From NCBI GenBank assembly GCA_036501515.1, contig DASYAD010000039.1, forward strand, positions 1-53,465: a DNA stretch of 53,465 nt, read 5' to 3'. Both the position numbers and the translations under genes were made by a program. Shown here one piece after another: positions 16,811 to 25,181 of this stretch (its first letter is position 1; each line of letters begins with the position of its first letter). Below the pieces are notes generated by a model. It was not told where the DNA came from, did no database searches, and was given only the letters and a program-made list of their open reading frames with translations. Source of the stretch: Trebonia sp036501515 (GTDB lineage Bacteria; Actinomycetota; Actinomycetes; Streptosporangiales; Streptosporangiaceae).

Positions 16811-18844
16811 TCAGCCGAGCGCCTTCAGGAGCGACGCGACCTCAGGCCCGGCGTACTGGGCGCCGTAGCCCGCGTTGACCACGAGGCAGGCGACCGCGAT
16901 GTCCTTCGTCGGGTCGAACGCGATCATCCAGCTGTTGGGCTGGTCCTGGCCCTGGATGTCGGCGGTGCCTGTCTTGGCGTAGACGGTGGAGCCGAGACCA
17001 AGCCCGGCGCCGGTTCCCTGGGTGACGACGTCGCGCATCATCTCCTTGAGGTACTCGTCCGTCTTGGCAGGCAGCGGCTTCGCGGTGACCGCCTGCTTGG
17101 CCGTCAGCGTGAGGACCGGCTGCTTGAACGAGCCGCTTTCGATAGTGGCGGCGACCGAGGCCATCGCCAGCGGCGACGCGATGAGCGACCCCTCGCCGAA
17201 TGCCTCCTGGGCCAGCTCGGACCCCGACGCGCTCGCGGGCGCGCTGAAGTAGGACGCTGACGCGTCGCCGATGCCGATGTTCCACTTCTGGTTGAGCCCG
17301 TAGTAGTCCCTGGCCGTGCTCGCGAGCTTGCCCGACAGGTGGGGCCACCACTGGGTGAAGGCGTTGTTGCACGACTGCGCGAAGTCATCGGAGAACGGCG
17401 TCCCGGCCGGCTCGGACTCGCCCTGGTCGTTGTGGTAGGTGATCCCCGTCACAGTAAGGGCGGCCGGGCAGGCGACCCCGGTGCTCGGGGTGACCAGCCC
17501 CGCGTTGAACAGCGCGGTGGACGTGATCGTCTTCATCGTCGACCCGGGGGCGACGTCGGCGGTCAGCGCGAAGTCGTTGAACCCGGCGTTGTTGGCGATG
17601 GCCAGGATCTTGCCGGTGGACGGCTGAATGGCCACCATCGAGCTGTTCTTGTGCATCGCGACCGCGGTCCGCGCGGCGGCTTCGGTCTTCGCGCTGATCG
17701 TGGTGGACAGCGTCGGGTAGTTACCCGGCGCGAGCAGCACCGCCTGGCTGTTCGCGACCGGCTTGCCGGCCTTGGTCTGTATCTCCACGTCGAGGCCCGC
17801 GCTCGCACCCTCGTTGGTCGGCGCCGACGCCTTGAGCAGGCCCGCGATCGTGCCGAGGCCAGCGTCGCCGTAGCTGGTGAGGTTGGCGCCGCCGGCGTCG
17901 GTGACCATGCTGACCGTCGGCGGCACCGCGACGGCGGCCAGGTGCGTGGCCGCGGTCACGTTGGGCGCCACCACGTCGGGCTGCCAGGCGACGAACCAGA
18001 CCGAGGAGTTCGCCTTCTGGTAGGCGACGAGCGCTGAATGGTACTTCCAGCTGCCGCGCACCGCTGACGTGCCGCTGGCGGCCGCGACGGACGCGTTCAC
18101 CGAGAAGGCGACGTTCTGCCGTGGCTGGGCGGCCGTCGCCCCGGCCGCGCCGCTTTCGGCGCCGGCCGTGAGCGCGAACTTGCCCAGGTTCAGGTCCTTG
18201 GCGTACGCCGCCAGCGCCGCCTTGGCGGTGGCCGGCTGGTCGGTGTAGTTGGCCGCCTTGGTCAGGTCGCCCGATTCCCAGGCGGCGAGAAACGCGGCGG
18301 CCACCTGCTCGCCATCCTGCGCGGCAGAGGACCCGGTGGGAATCAGGCCGTAGGCCGGCGGTGCGCTGCTGCCCGGTTTGAACACGACCACCACTAGCAG
18401 GACGGCCAGCACCACGAGGGCGAGCGCGCCCGCGGTCACGGCAGTGATGACCGCCCGGCGGCGGCCCCGTTCCTTGTGCGGCTGTTTCGCGTGCGTGCCG
18501 TACACCGCGCTTGTGTGGTAGACCGGCTGCCCCGGCTGGCCGACCGGGTAGGACGACGACGGCGACGCGGCCGGCCCGTCCCCGCCGTGATCCGGCAAGG
18601 GCAGTTCGGTCTGAGCCGGCGAGAGCGGAGCCGGCTCGGCCTGGCGCCGCTGCTCTTCCCCGTCCCCCGCTGTCCCGGCGGCCGGCACTGGCATGGGTAC
18701 CGGCGCGGTCGGCACCGGCACCGGTTCCAGAGCGGCGGCCGGCACGGGCGCGGTCGGCGGGGCACCGGACGCGCCGGGCTCGGCGCCCGGCTCATCGGAT
18801 GCGTCCAACGGGTCAGGTGAACTGTGGTCGTTGGTCTCCGTCAC
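16811..18844 (-). CDS. penicillin-binding protein, MecA_N + transpeptidase (class B-like)
   Basis: This 677-residue protein should cross-link peptidoglycan outside the membrane. A 130-residue Pro/Ala/Glu-rich cytoplasmic tail is followed by one membrane helix (about 131-155), an NTF2-like MecA_N domain (from AAFLAAWESGD), a linker domain, and the transpeptidase. Active-site motifs are STMK (Ser435-Lys438), SCN (491-493) and KTGT (from Lys624). The GTG start has TACGGT at 18852-18857 seven bases upstream, fitting a leaderless mRNA. The architecture resembles MecA/PBP2a-like and actinobacterial PbpA-type proteins. Low beta-lactam affinity is possible for MecA_N proteins but is not shown. Confidence 0.88.
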   Translation of the reverse strand: MTETNDHSSPDPLDASDEPGAEPGASGAPPTAPVPAAALEPVPVPTAPVPMPVPAAGTAGDGEEQRRQAEPAPLSPAQTELPLPDHGGDGPAASPSSSYPVGQPGQPVYHTSAVYGTHAKQPHKERGRRRAVITAVTAGALALVVLAVLLVVVVFKPGSSAPPAYGLIPTGSSAAQDGEQVAAAFLAAWESGDLTKAANYTDQPATAKAALAAYAKDLNLGKFALTAGAESGAAGATAAQPRQNVAFSVNASVAAASGTSAVRGSWKYHSALVAYQKANSSVWFVAWQPDVVAPNVTAATHLAAVAVPPTVSMVTDAGGANLTSYGDAGLGTIAGLLKASAPTNEGASAGLDVEIQTKAGKPVANSQAVLLAPGNYPTLSTTISAKTEAAARTAVAMHKNSSMVAIQPSTGKILAIANNAGFNDFALTADVAPGSTMKTITSTALFNAGLVTPSTGVACPAALTVTGITYHNDQGESEPAGTPFSDDFAQSCNNAFTQWWPHLSGKLASTARDYYGLNQKWNIGIGDASASYFSAPASASGSELAQEAFGEGSLIASPLAMASVAATIESGSFKQPVLTLTAKQAVTAKPLPAKTDEYLKEMMRDVVTQGTGAGLGLGSTVYAKTGTADIQGQDQPNSWMIAFDPTKDIAVACLVVNAGYGAQYAGPEVASLLKALG

Positions 18845-18905
18845 CTCATCGACCGTACCGACGCCGCCGGGTTACCGCGAATAATGCAGGAAACCGAGAG
18901 GAAGC

Positions 18906-19874
18906 TCAGGGGACAAAGACAATCTTTCCGGTCTGCGTGCCCTCGATCATCGCGGCGAAGCCGTCGCGCGCCTCGCTGAGCGGGATGGCACGGTCGATGA
19001 GCGGCCGGGTGCCGGTCTGCTCGCAGAACCGCAGCAGGCGGTCGAGCTGATCGCGGCTGCCCATGGTGGAGCCGACGACGGACAGCTGGGTGAAGAAGAT
19101 CCGGGTGAGCTCGGCCGGCGGTATGTCGCCGCTTGTCGCGCCGGAGATGACGATGCGCCCGCCGGGCCGCAGCGACCGGACGGAGTGCGACCAGGTGGCC
19201 TGGCCCACGGTCTCCATGACGACGTCGACCCGCTCGGGGAGCCGCGCGCCGGACGGGAAGGCCTGGTCGGCCCCGAGCTTGACGGCGGCCTCGCGCTTCT
19301 CCTCGGTCCTGCCGGTGACCCACATCCGGTACCCGGCCGCCCGGCCGAGCAGGATCAGCGCGGTGGCGACGCCGCCGCTGGCGCCCTGGACGAGGATCGT
19401 CGATCCCGGCTGCACGCCCGACTTGTCGAAGAGCATCTTGTAGGCGGTCAGGTAAGCGGTCGGCAGGCAGGCCGCCTCCTCGAAGGACAGCGCCGCGGGC
19501 TTGGGCACCAGGTTGCGCCTGGGCACGGCGACCTTTTCCGCGAAGGTGCCCTGGTGGCGCTCGGAGAGCAGCGACCGCCGCGGGTCCAGGGTCTCGTCGC
19601 CGCCGCCCGCGTTGGCGTCGCCGATCACGCCGTGCACCACCACTTCGTTGCCGTCCTCGTCAACGCCTGCGGCGTCGCAGCCGAGGATCATCGGCAGCCG
19701 GTCGGCGGGCAGCCCGACGCCGCGCAGTGACCACACGTCGTGGTGGTTCAGAGCCGTCGCCCTGACCGTGACCGTGGTCCAGCCGGCCGGCGGCTCGGGA
19801 TCGGGCCGCTCGCCCGTCTCGAGACCGTTCAGCGGACTGTCTGCATCTATACGCGCGGCGTAAACGGCGAACAT
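18906..19874 (-). CDS. quinone oxidoreductase-like zinc-type alcohol dehydrogenase (MDR family)
   Basis: The 322-residue protein is a medium-chain dehydrogenase/reductase of the quinone-oxidoreductase branch, with an N-terminal GroES-like fold (ALNHHDVWSLRG, GCDAAGVD) and a Rossmann domain with VQGASGGVAT near 163-172 for NADPH. The structural-zinc cysteine cluster of true alcohol dehydrogenases is absent. The C-terminus LSEARDGFAAMIEGTQTGKIVF is typical of the group. TAGGGT at 19881-19886 lies six bases before the ATG, suggesting a leaderless transcript. The substrate is unknown. Confidence 0.85.
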   Translation of the reverse strand: MFAVYAARIDADSPLNGLETGERPDPEPPAGWTTVTVRATALNHHDVWSLRGVGLPADRLPMILGCDAAGVDEDGNEVVVHGVIGDANAGGGDETLDPRRSLLSERHQGTFAEKVAVPRRNLVPKPAALSFEEAACLPTAYLTAYKMLFDKSGVQPGSTILVQGASGGVATALILLGRAAGYRMWVTGRTEEKREAAVKLGADQAFPSGARLPERVDVVMETVGQATWSHSVRSLRPGGRIVISGATSGDIPPAELTRIFFTQLSVVGSTMGSRDQLDRLLRFCEQTGTRPLIDRAIPLSEARDGFAAMIEGTQTGKIVFVP

Positions 19875-19924
19875 GTCACGACCCTACCGGGCGGGCACCC
19901 GGCCGTTAATGAGGCGTACGACAC

Positions 19925-19962
19925 AGGAGCCGGCCCCCGGCTACGGCCGGGGGCCGGCTCCT
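19925..19962 (-). terminator. strong hairpin terminator with UACG tetraloop
   Basis: A perfect 17-bp stem (19925-19941 with 19946-19962) closes on TACG, giving a C(UACG)G tetraloop, which is an exceptionally stable loop class in RNA. It lies just past the 3' end of the malic enzyme gene and upstream of the next minus-strand gene, so it should end the malic enzyme transcript. A U-tract is absent. Confidence 0.8.
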
Positions 19963-19977
19963 GCTGGGCTGAGACCA

Positions 19978-21168
19978 CTAGCGGCGGGCCACACCGTCCG
20001 CGCGCGCCTGGGCGGCGACCGCGGCCGCGACGGCGGGGGCGACCCGCTCGTCGAACTGACTCGGGATGACGTAGTCCGGCGCCGCGTCGGCGCCCACCAG
20101 GGCGGCCAGCGCGTCGGCGGCGGCCAGCTTCATGTTCTCGGTGACGGTGGTCGCGCGGACGTCCAGGGCCGCGCGGAAGACGCCGGGGAAGGCGAGCGAG
20201 TTGTTGATCTGGTTGGGGAAGTCGCTCCGCCCGGTCGCCACCACCGGCACGTGCCTCCTGGCGATGTCCGGGTGGACCTCGGGGTCCGGGTTGGACAGCA
20301 GGAACGCGATCGCACCGGGCGCCATCCTGGTCAGCGCCTCCTCGGGCAGGACGCTGCCTGACAGGCCGATAAAGACATCGGCGCCGCGCAGCGCTGACTC
20401 CACCGAGCCGGCGTGCCCCGAGGCGTTGGTGCGCGCCGCGAGCTCCGCCTTGACCGGGTTGAGTCCGTCCCGTCCGTGATAGATCATGCCCTTGCTGTCG
20501 GCCACGCCGACCTCGCCGACGCCCGCCGACAGCAGGATCTTCGACACCGCGATGCCGGAGGCGCCCGCACCGCAGACCACGGCCCGCATCCCGGCCAGGT
20601 CCTTGCCGACCACCCGGGCGGCGCTGCGCAGCGCGGCGAGGGCGACGATCGCGGTGCCGTGCTGGTCGTCGTGGAAGACGGGGATGTCGAGCATGGCCCT
20701 GAGCCGGTCCTCGATCTCGAAGCAGCGCGGCGCCGAGATGTCCTCCAGGTTGATGCCGCCGAAGCTGGGCGCGAGGGCGGCGACGACCCGCACCACGTCG
20801 TCGGTATCGGTGACGTCGATGCAGACGGGCACGGCGTTGATGCCGGCGAACTTCTTGAACAGCAGGGCCTTGCCCTCCATGACGGGCATGGCGGCGGCCG
20901 GGCCGATGTCGCCGAGGCCGAGGACGGCGGTGCCGTCGCTCACCACCGCGACGGTGTTGCCTGTCCAGGTGTACTCGCTCGCAAGCGCGGGCTCGTCGGC
21001 GATGGCGCTGCACACCCGGGCCACGCCCGGCGTGTAAGCCATCGCAAGCGCGGCCCGGTCAGGCACCTCAACGGTCGGGTTGATGCCGATCTTGCCGCCA
21101 CGGTGCATGACGAAGACGGGGTCGTCCGGAGCGGACGGGAAACGGGAAAAAACAGCCTCTTCGGCCAT
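19978..21168 (-). CDS. NAD(P)-dependent malic enzyme
   Basis: The 396-residue enzyme oxidatively decarboxylates malate to pyruvate, supplying NAD(P)H. Family features include the malate-binding segment with AYTPGVARV, GDIGPAAAMPVMEGKALLFKKFAG (catalytic Lys), metal-site EDISAPRCFEIE, DDQHGTA, the GAGASG nucleotide motif, and NFPNQINNSLAF-like sequence near the end. Its length fits the short bacterial type without a phosphotransacetylase domain. I chose the ATG at 21168 with GGGGG upstream; the frame continues upstream without homology. A stable hairpin terminator follows. The 230-bp gap upstream holds a 15-bp dyad (21316-21330). Confidence 0.92.
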   Translation of the reverse strand: MAEEAVFSRFPSAPDDPVFVMHRGGKIGINPTVEVPDRAALAMAYTPGVARVCSAIADEPALASEYTWTGNTVAVVSDGTAVLGLGDIGPAAAMPVMEGKALLFKKFAGINAVPVCIDVTDTDDVVRVVAALAPSFGGINLEDISAPRCFEIEDRLRAMLDIPVFHDDQHGTAIVALAALRSAARVVGKDLAGMRAVVCGAGASGIAVSKILLSAGVGEVGVADSKGMIYHGRDGLNPVKAELAARTNASGHAGSVESALRGADVFIGLSGSVLPEEALTRMAPGAIAFLLSNPDPEVHPDIARRHVPVVATGRSDFPNQINNSLAFPGVFRAALDVRATTVTENMKLAAADALAALVGADAAPDYVIPSQFDERVAPAVAAAVAAQARADGVARR

Positions 21169-21315
21169 GGTAACCCCCAAAATCCAGTGCTGCAGGTACG
21201 TGGGCCGTCCTGCGGGCCTGCGGTGGCGGGGTTGCGCCGACACGGCCGCGGTCGGTTATCACTCCAGGTACGGGGGTTACCCGTCCAAATATTGTGCCAT
21301 GAGAGGCTTGGTGCT

Positions 21316-21330
21316 GGCGCTGTCAGCGCC
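21316..21330. promoter_or_regulatory. 15-bp dyad in divergent promoter region
   Basis: GGCGCTG and CAGCGCC form a perfect inverted repeat around one T, between the divergent malic enzyme and CGNR-protein genes. It could be an operator or a simple hairpin. No family assignment can be made. Confidence 0.3.
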
Positions 21331-21398
21331 GGTCTGTAATACTCATCACCGGGGCCAGCCTATTACAGGAGTCTTCTCACCACAGCGGAGATTCGCGC

Positions 21399-21953
21399 GT
21401 GGATCTGTCATCTTATGCTGAACTCGCCGTCCGGCTCGTGAACACCGCGAGCCTCGGGCACGAGGGGGGCGACCTGCTCACGTCGGTCGACGGGCTGCGC
21501 TCGCTCGTGGCCGACCGCGAGCACCTGAGCCACAGCATCTCCAGAGCCGACCTCGACTCGCTGCTGATGCTGCGCGATGAGTTCCGCGGCTTCTTCGTCG
21601 CCTGCTCGCAGGGAAACGGCCTCGATGCCGCCGAGCGGCTGAACGAGCTCCTCATTCAGTACCCGGTGCACCCGATGCTCTCCGGGCACGACGGCCAGCC
21701 CTGGCACGTGCATTACACGGAGAGCGGTTCGATGTCGGACAAGTACGCAGCGGGCGCGGCCATGGGCCTGGCGGTCAGGCTGGCGGACCTGGGGCTTGAA
21801 CGGTTCGGCGTCTGCCAGGCGGCCCCCTGCGCTGGCGTGTTCGTCGACATCTCGGCCAACCGCACCAGGCGGTACTGCTCGGACCGCTGCGCCAGCCGGG
21901 CGAACGTCATCGCCTACCGGGCACGCAAGCGCGGCGAGGAAGCCGGCACCTGA
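21399..21953 (+). CDS. CGNR zinc-finger (ABATE-type) DNA-binding protein
   Basis: This 184-residue protein has an N-terminal helical ABATE-like domain and a C-terminal treble-clef CGNR-type finger: two Cys in GVCQAAPCAGVF, then RYCSDRCASRANVIAYRARKR. The CxxxC plus basic helix is the presumed DNA-binding part. In this group the CGNR motif is often CASR, as here. The GTG start follows GCGGAG by about eight bases. It is divergent from malic enzyme. Members are thought to be transcription regulators of stress or sugar genes, but no target can be named. Confidence 0.82.
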   Translation: MDLSSYAELAVRLVNTASLGHEGGDLLTSVDGLRSLVADREHLSHSISRADLDSLLMLRDEFRGFFVACSQGNGLDAAERLNELLIQYPVHPMLSGHDGQPWHVHYTESGSMSDKYAAGAAMGLAVRLADLGLERFGVCQAAPCAGVFVDISANRTRRYCSDRCASRANVIAYRARKRGEEAGT

Positions 21954-22331
21954 GGAAGCGGGCCCTGAATACGAATGGCACCAGGGGCCAAGCGACACGA
22001 CACGCTCGTGAATGGATTCACAAGCCTGGTGTCATTCTGCATGCCCGCTATGCTTCGCGGATAAACCTCGCCGGCTGAAACCGCCAGGTAATTGGCGCGA
22101 CATCGGCACGTGACGTTCTTCCTGTCTCATTAGGCCGGCCCCGCAAATCATGCGCAACGCCGTGACCTGCGTTATAAAACCGAATCCGCACGACACTTCT
22201 CAATGGTGATGTCTGTCTCTACGATGTTCCTCACCTTGCACAACTGAACGCACACTCGTCCTTCGCGGCACCCGCGAGGCGCGTGGCTCGCCCTTAGGGG
22301 CACGATCGAGAAACGGAAAGAGCTATCGATC
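21954..22331. other. 378-bp regulatory region upstream of APC permease
   Basis: No gene is supported. A CRP-type palindrome lies at 22007-22022. TTATAAAACC around 22170-22179 is AT-rich and may include a -10 element. The leader is then about 150 bases long, with GGAAAGAG shortly before the ATG at 22332. No riboswitch class could be recognised. Confidence 0.4.
22007..22022. promoter_or_regulatory. CRP/cAMP receptor-type binding site
   Basis: The sequence CGTGA-N6-TCACA matches the CRP consensus TGTGA-N6-TCACA with one mismatch and contains GTGAAT-GG-ATTCAC symmetry. The surrounding 22 bases (22005-22026) share 18 positions with the site upstream of whiB1 at 28158-28179. It is about 310 bases before the APC permease start. 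Confidence 0.6.
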
Positions 22332-24044
22332 ATGGCAACTGAAACTGGCTCCGCGAGCGTCACGTCGCCGACTGACGTTGGCCTTAAGCGGGAGATGGGG
22401 TTCATCGGCGCTGTCTGGGCGTCGGAGAGCTCCATCATCGGCTCTGGCTGGCTGTTCGGCGCGCTGTACGCCGCGCAGGCGGCAGGCCCTGCGGCGATCA
22501 TCGCCTGGGTCATCGGCGGCGTGGCGGTCGTCGTCCTCGGCCTGATTCACGCCGAGATCGGCGCGATGTACCCGGTGTCGGGCGGAACCGCCCGGTTCCC
22601 GCACTTCGCGTTCGGCGCCATCGCGGGCATGTCCTTCGGCTTCTTCTCCTGGCTGCAGGCCGTCACCGTGGCTCCCATCGAGTGCTTCGCGGTGATGAAC
22701 TACGGGTCGCACTGGTGGCCCGCGCTCTACGACCCGAACACCAGCAACGTCACCGGCACCGGCTTCGCGATGTGCGTGGTGCTGATGATCCTGTTCACCG
22801 GGCTGAACTTCTTCGGCATCAAACGGCTGTCGAACATCAACAGCGGTCTCATGTGGTGGAAGATCGCCATCCCGGTGTTCACCATCATCGTGCTGCTGTT
22901 CCACTTCCACTCCGGCAACTTCGGCTCGTCCGCCGGGTCGGGCGGATTCGCGCCGACCGGTGTCAAGGGCGTGCTCTCGGCGGTCGTCGGCGCGGGCGTG
23001 GTGTTCTCCTACCTCGGCTTCGAGCAGGCTGACCAGCTCGCGGGCGAGATCAAGAACGCGCAGAAGAACCTGCCGCGGGCGATCATCACCGCGGTCGCCA
23101 TCGGTACCGCGATCTACATCCTGCTGCAGGTCGTCTTCATCGCCGCGATGGACCCGGCCGTGCTGGCCGGAGCACACGGCTGGACCGGCCTGGTCTGCCC
23201 CGCCACCGGCACCTGCAGCACGAACATCGCCACCATCAACTCCGGCCCGTTCGCCGGCCTGGCCGGCCTCATCGGCCTGTCCTGGCTAGCGTTCATCCTC
23301 CGGATCGACGCGATCGTCTCCCCGTTCGGCACCGGCCTGATCTACCAGACCTCGGGTTCCCGGGTCAGCTACGGCCTCGGCCGTAACCGCTACTTCCCGC
23401 CGATCCTGACCAGGACCGACAGCCGCGGCGTGCCGTGGGTCAGCCTCATCCTCACGTTCGTCGGCGGCCTGGTCTTCCTGCTGCCGTTCCCGAGCTGGCA
23501 CTCGCTCGTCGGCCTGGTCACCGGCGCCTCGGTGCTCATGTACGCGGGCGCGCCGCTGTCCCTGGGCGCGTTCCGCGGGCAGGTGCCCGATGCTGTCCGG
23601 CCCTACCGGCTCAGCGCCGCCGGGGTCATCGCGCCGCTCGGGTTCATCATCGCCAACCTCATCATCTACTGGTCCGGCTTCGAGGTCATCTGGAAGCTCG
23701 GCATCGTCATCGTCATCGGCTACGTGATCATCTTGATCTGCATGGCCTTCGACAAGCAGCGGCCGAACCTGCTCGACCCCAAGGCATGGAAGGCGGCCAG
23801 CTGGCTGCCGGTGTACCTGATCGGCATGGGCATCATCTCGTGGCTCGGCCAGTACGGGGGCGGCGCGAAGCTCTCCCCGGTCAACACCGGCACCATCGGC
23901 CTGTGGTACGACATGCTCGTCATCGCGCTGTTCAGCCTGGCCATCTACTTCTGGGCAATGTGGGTCAAGCTGCCCCGTGAGGAGATGCTGGCGCTGGTCG
24001 AGGCGCAGTCGGGCGAAGAGGACGTGCCCCCGGCCACGCTGTAG
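22332..24044 (+). CDS. APC family amino acid/polyamine permease
   Basis: The 570-residue integral membrane protein has about twelve to fourteen helices and begins with the APC-type segment GFIGAVWASESSIIGSGWLFG, where the unwound helix 1 binds substrate. FSYLGFEQADQLAGEIKNAQKNLPRAI is the conserved helix 6 and following loop. It imports or exchanges an amino acid or polyamine across the cell membrane; the substrate cannot be told. A CRP-type site lies in the long upstream region. A terminator hairpin follows. The last part of the gene is overlapped by an antisense reading frame of the signal peptidase-like gene. Confidence 0.9.
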   Translation: MATETGSASVTSPTDVGLKREMGFIGAVWASESSIIGSGWLFGALYAAQAAGPAAIIAWVIGGVAVVVLGLIHAEIGAMYPVSGGTARFPHFAFGAIAGMSFGFFSWLQAVTVAPIECFAVMNYGSHWWPALYDPNTSNVTGTGFAMCVVLMILFTGLNFFGIKRLSNINSGLMWWKIAIPVFTIIVLLFHFHSGNFGSSAGSGGFAPTGVKGVLSAVVGAGVVFSYLGFEQADQLAGEIKNAQKNLPRAIITAVAIGTAIYILLQVVFIAAMDPAVLAGAHGWTGLVCPATGTCSTNIATINSGPFAGLAGLIGLSWLAFILRIDAIVSPFGTGLIYQTSGSRVSYGLGRNRYFPPILTRTDSRGVPWVSLILTFVGGLVFLLPFPSWHSLVGLVTGASVLMYAGAPLSLGAFRGQVPDAVRPYRLSAAGVIAPLGFIIANLIIYWSGFEVIWKLGIVIVIGYVIILICMAFDKQRPNLLDPKAWKAASWLPVYLIGMGIISWLGQYGGGAKLSPVNTGTIGLWYDMLVIALFSLAIYFWAMWVKLPREEMLALVEAQSGEEDVPPATL

Positions 24045-24479
24045 CACCGGAGCACGGCTCGCAGCAAAAAGCACAAACCGGAGAACCCCGCACCGAGAGG
24101 CGCGGGGTTCTTCGGTTTCCGTAGGTAAGCCCGTCCGGGCCCGGCGGCGCAGCGGCCAGTAGCGGAAAAGCACCACCGCCACGATCAGCTCCCGCGGCAC
24201 CGGGCCGAACCTGGCGCTGTCGACCGCGCCCGCCGCCGGGTTGTCCGACGCCAGCCACCAGCCCCCACCCGCCGCCCCGTCCCCCTCCACTCGCCAGGCC
24301 GCCCGCTTGACGAGCAGGAAGCCGGGGCGCTCAGGATGCCAGGCGAGCACGACCCGGCCGGGGCGGACCCGGGTGGTGCGCCAGGCGAGCAGCCAGTCCC
24401 CCGGACGCAGCCCGGGCTCCATGGAGTGCTCGGCCACCGCGACCCGCAGCAGCGGCCAGCGCAGCACCGGCCAGCGCAT
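23286..24479 (-). CDS. sodX: S26 signal peptidase-like protein, SodX-type (NiSOD maturation)
   Basis: The first ~113 residues (about 24140-24479) match the small S26 peptidases paired with nickel superoxide dismutase: catalytic Ser19 in EHSMEPGL, Lys58 in LVKRA, and SDNP near 78-81. SodX removes the N-terminal propeptide of SodN so that His1 can bind nickel. The gene is divergent from sodN, 156 bases apart. Oddly, no stop occurs after the usual end of the domain. The frame runs 397 codons, through the terminator of the convergent permease gene and 759 bases antisense into it. The C-terminal 280 residues look like a frame shadow. The true end is uncertain; the start ATG at 24479 is supported by the conserved N-terminus. 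Confidence 0.62.
   Translation of the reverse strand: MRWPVLRWPLLRVAVAEHSMEPGLRPGDWLLAWRTTRVRPGRVVLAWHPERPGFLLVKRAAWRVEGDGAAGGGWWLASDNPAAGAVDSARFGPVPRELIVAVVLFRYWPLRRRARTGLPTETEEPRASRCGVLRFVLFAASRAPVLQRGRGHVLFARLRLDQRQHLLTGQLDPHCPEVDGQAEQRDDEHVVPQADGAGVDRGELRAAPVLAEPRDDAHADQVHRQPAGRLPCLGVEQVRPLLVEGHADQDDHVADDDDDAELPDDLEAGPVDDEVGDDEPERRDDPGGAEPVGPDSIGHLPAERAQGQRRARVHEHRGAGDQADERVPARERQQEDQAADEREDEADPRHAAAVGPGQDRREVAVTAEAVADPGTRGLVDQAGAERGDDRVDPEDER
24075..24118. terminator. terminator hairpin after APC permease
   Basis: A 17-base arm (24075-24091) pairs with 24102-24118 with only one G-U type mismatch around a 10-base loop; the right arm ends in TTT. It lies 30 bases past the permease stop. 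It sits inside the open frame of the convergent signal peptidase-like gene. Confidence 0.75.
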
Positions 24480-24635
24480 GGGGCAGGCGCGCACGTTTAA
24501 CTCCCGGCTGGCAGAGTAGTGTCGGAAGTGAAACCTTAACCGAAACCTCTCATCCTGATGGCGCCGGCACAGTGACACCGGTCAGACAGGGCAGGATGCG
24601 AGGATTCGCCGAACTGGTACGGAGAAAGGGAATCG

Positions 24636-25043
24636 ATGAGGCTGCTCACCCGGCTGCTCGCGCCGAAGTCCGTCGCCCATGCTCACTGCGACCTGCCCTG
24701 CGGCGTCTACGACCCCGCGCAGGCACTGATCGAGGCGCAGTCCGTGAAGGCGATCGCGGAGAAGTACGCCGCCAACGAGGACCCGGCGTTCAGGGCCCGT
24801 GCGATCTTCATCAAGGAGCAGCGGTCCGAGCTGGTTAAGCACCACCTGTGGGTGCTGTGGACCGACTACTTCAAGCCGCCGCACTTCGAGAAGTACCCCC
24901 AGCTGAACACGCTGTTCAACGAGGCCACCAAGCTGGCCGGGGCGGGCGGCACCAAGGGCTCGGTCGACGTCGAGACGGCGGACAAGCTGCTCGCCAAGAT
25001 CGACGAGATCTCCAAGATCTTCTGGGAGACCAAGCAGGCCTGA
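24636..25043 (+). CDS. sodN: nickel superoxide dismutase
   Basis: This 135-residue precursor converts superoxide to oxygen and peroxide using nickel. The nickel hook HCDLPCGVY starts at residue 17; after removal of a 16-residue propeptide, His1, Cys2 and Cys6 bind the metal. The remainder is the four-helix bundle (KAIAEKYAANEDPAF, HHLWVLWTDYFKPPHFEKYP). The ATG has GGAGAAAGGG upstream. The maturation peptidase gene lies divergently upstream rather than downstream, unlike the tandem sodN-sodX of Streptomyces. A strong terminator follows. I could not recognise a Nur box in the shared promoter region. Confidence 0.96.
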   Translation: MRLLTRLLAPKSVAHAHCDLPCGVYDPAQALIEAQSVKAIAEKYAANEDPAFRARAIFIKEQRSELVKHHLWVLWTDYFKPPHFEKYPQLNTLFNEATKLAGAGGTKGSVDVETADKLLAKIDEISKIFWETKQA

Positions 25044-25061
25044 GCCCCACCTGCACGTCAG

Positions 25062-25102
25062 CGCGGCAGCGCCGCCCCCAATCGGGGGGCGGCGCTGCCG
25101 CG
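25062..25102. terminator. strong terminator hairpin after sodN
   Basis: An 18-bp perfect stem (25062-25079 with 25085-25102) around a five-base loop AATCG is followed by TTCTGTT. It begins 19 bases past the sodN stop codon. Confidence 0.85.
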
Positions 25103-25181
25103 TTCTGTTACCGGGACACGGTAAGTTGCAATCAGTGGCCGGCACGTACCGCCGGCCCGGTGAGATGACCGACGGAGAGAC

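Noticed and set aside
24572..24838. Plus-strand frame overlapping the sodN start
   Set aside because: Different frame from sodN, whose nickel hook and ribosome site are unambiguous.
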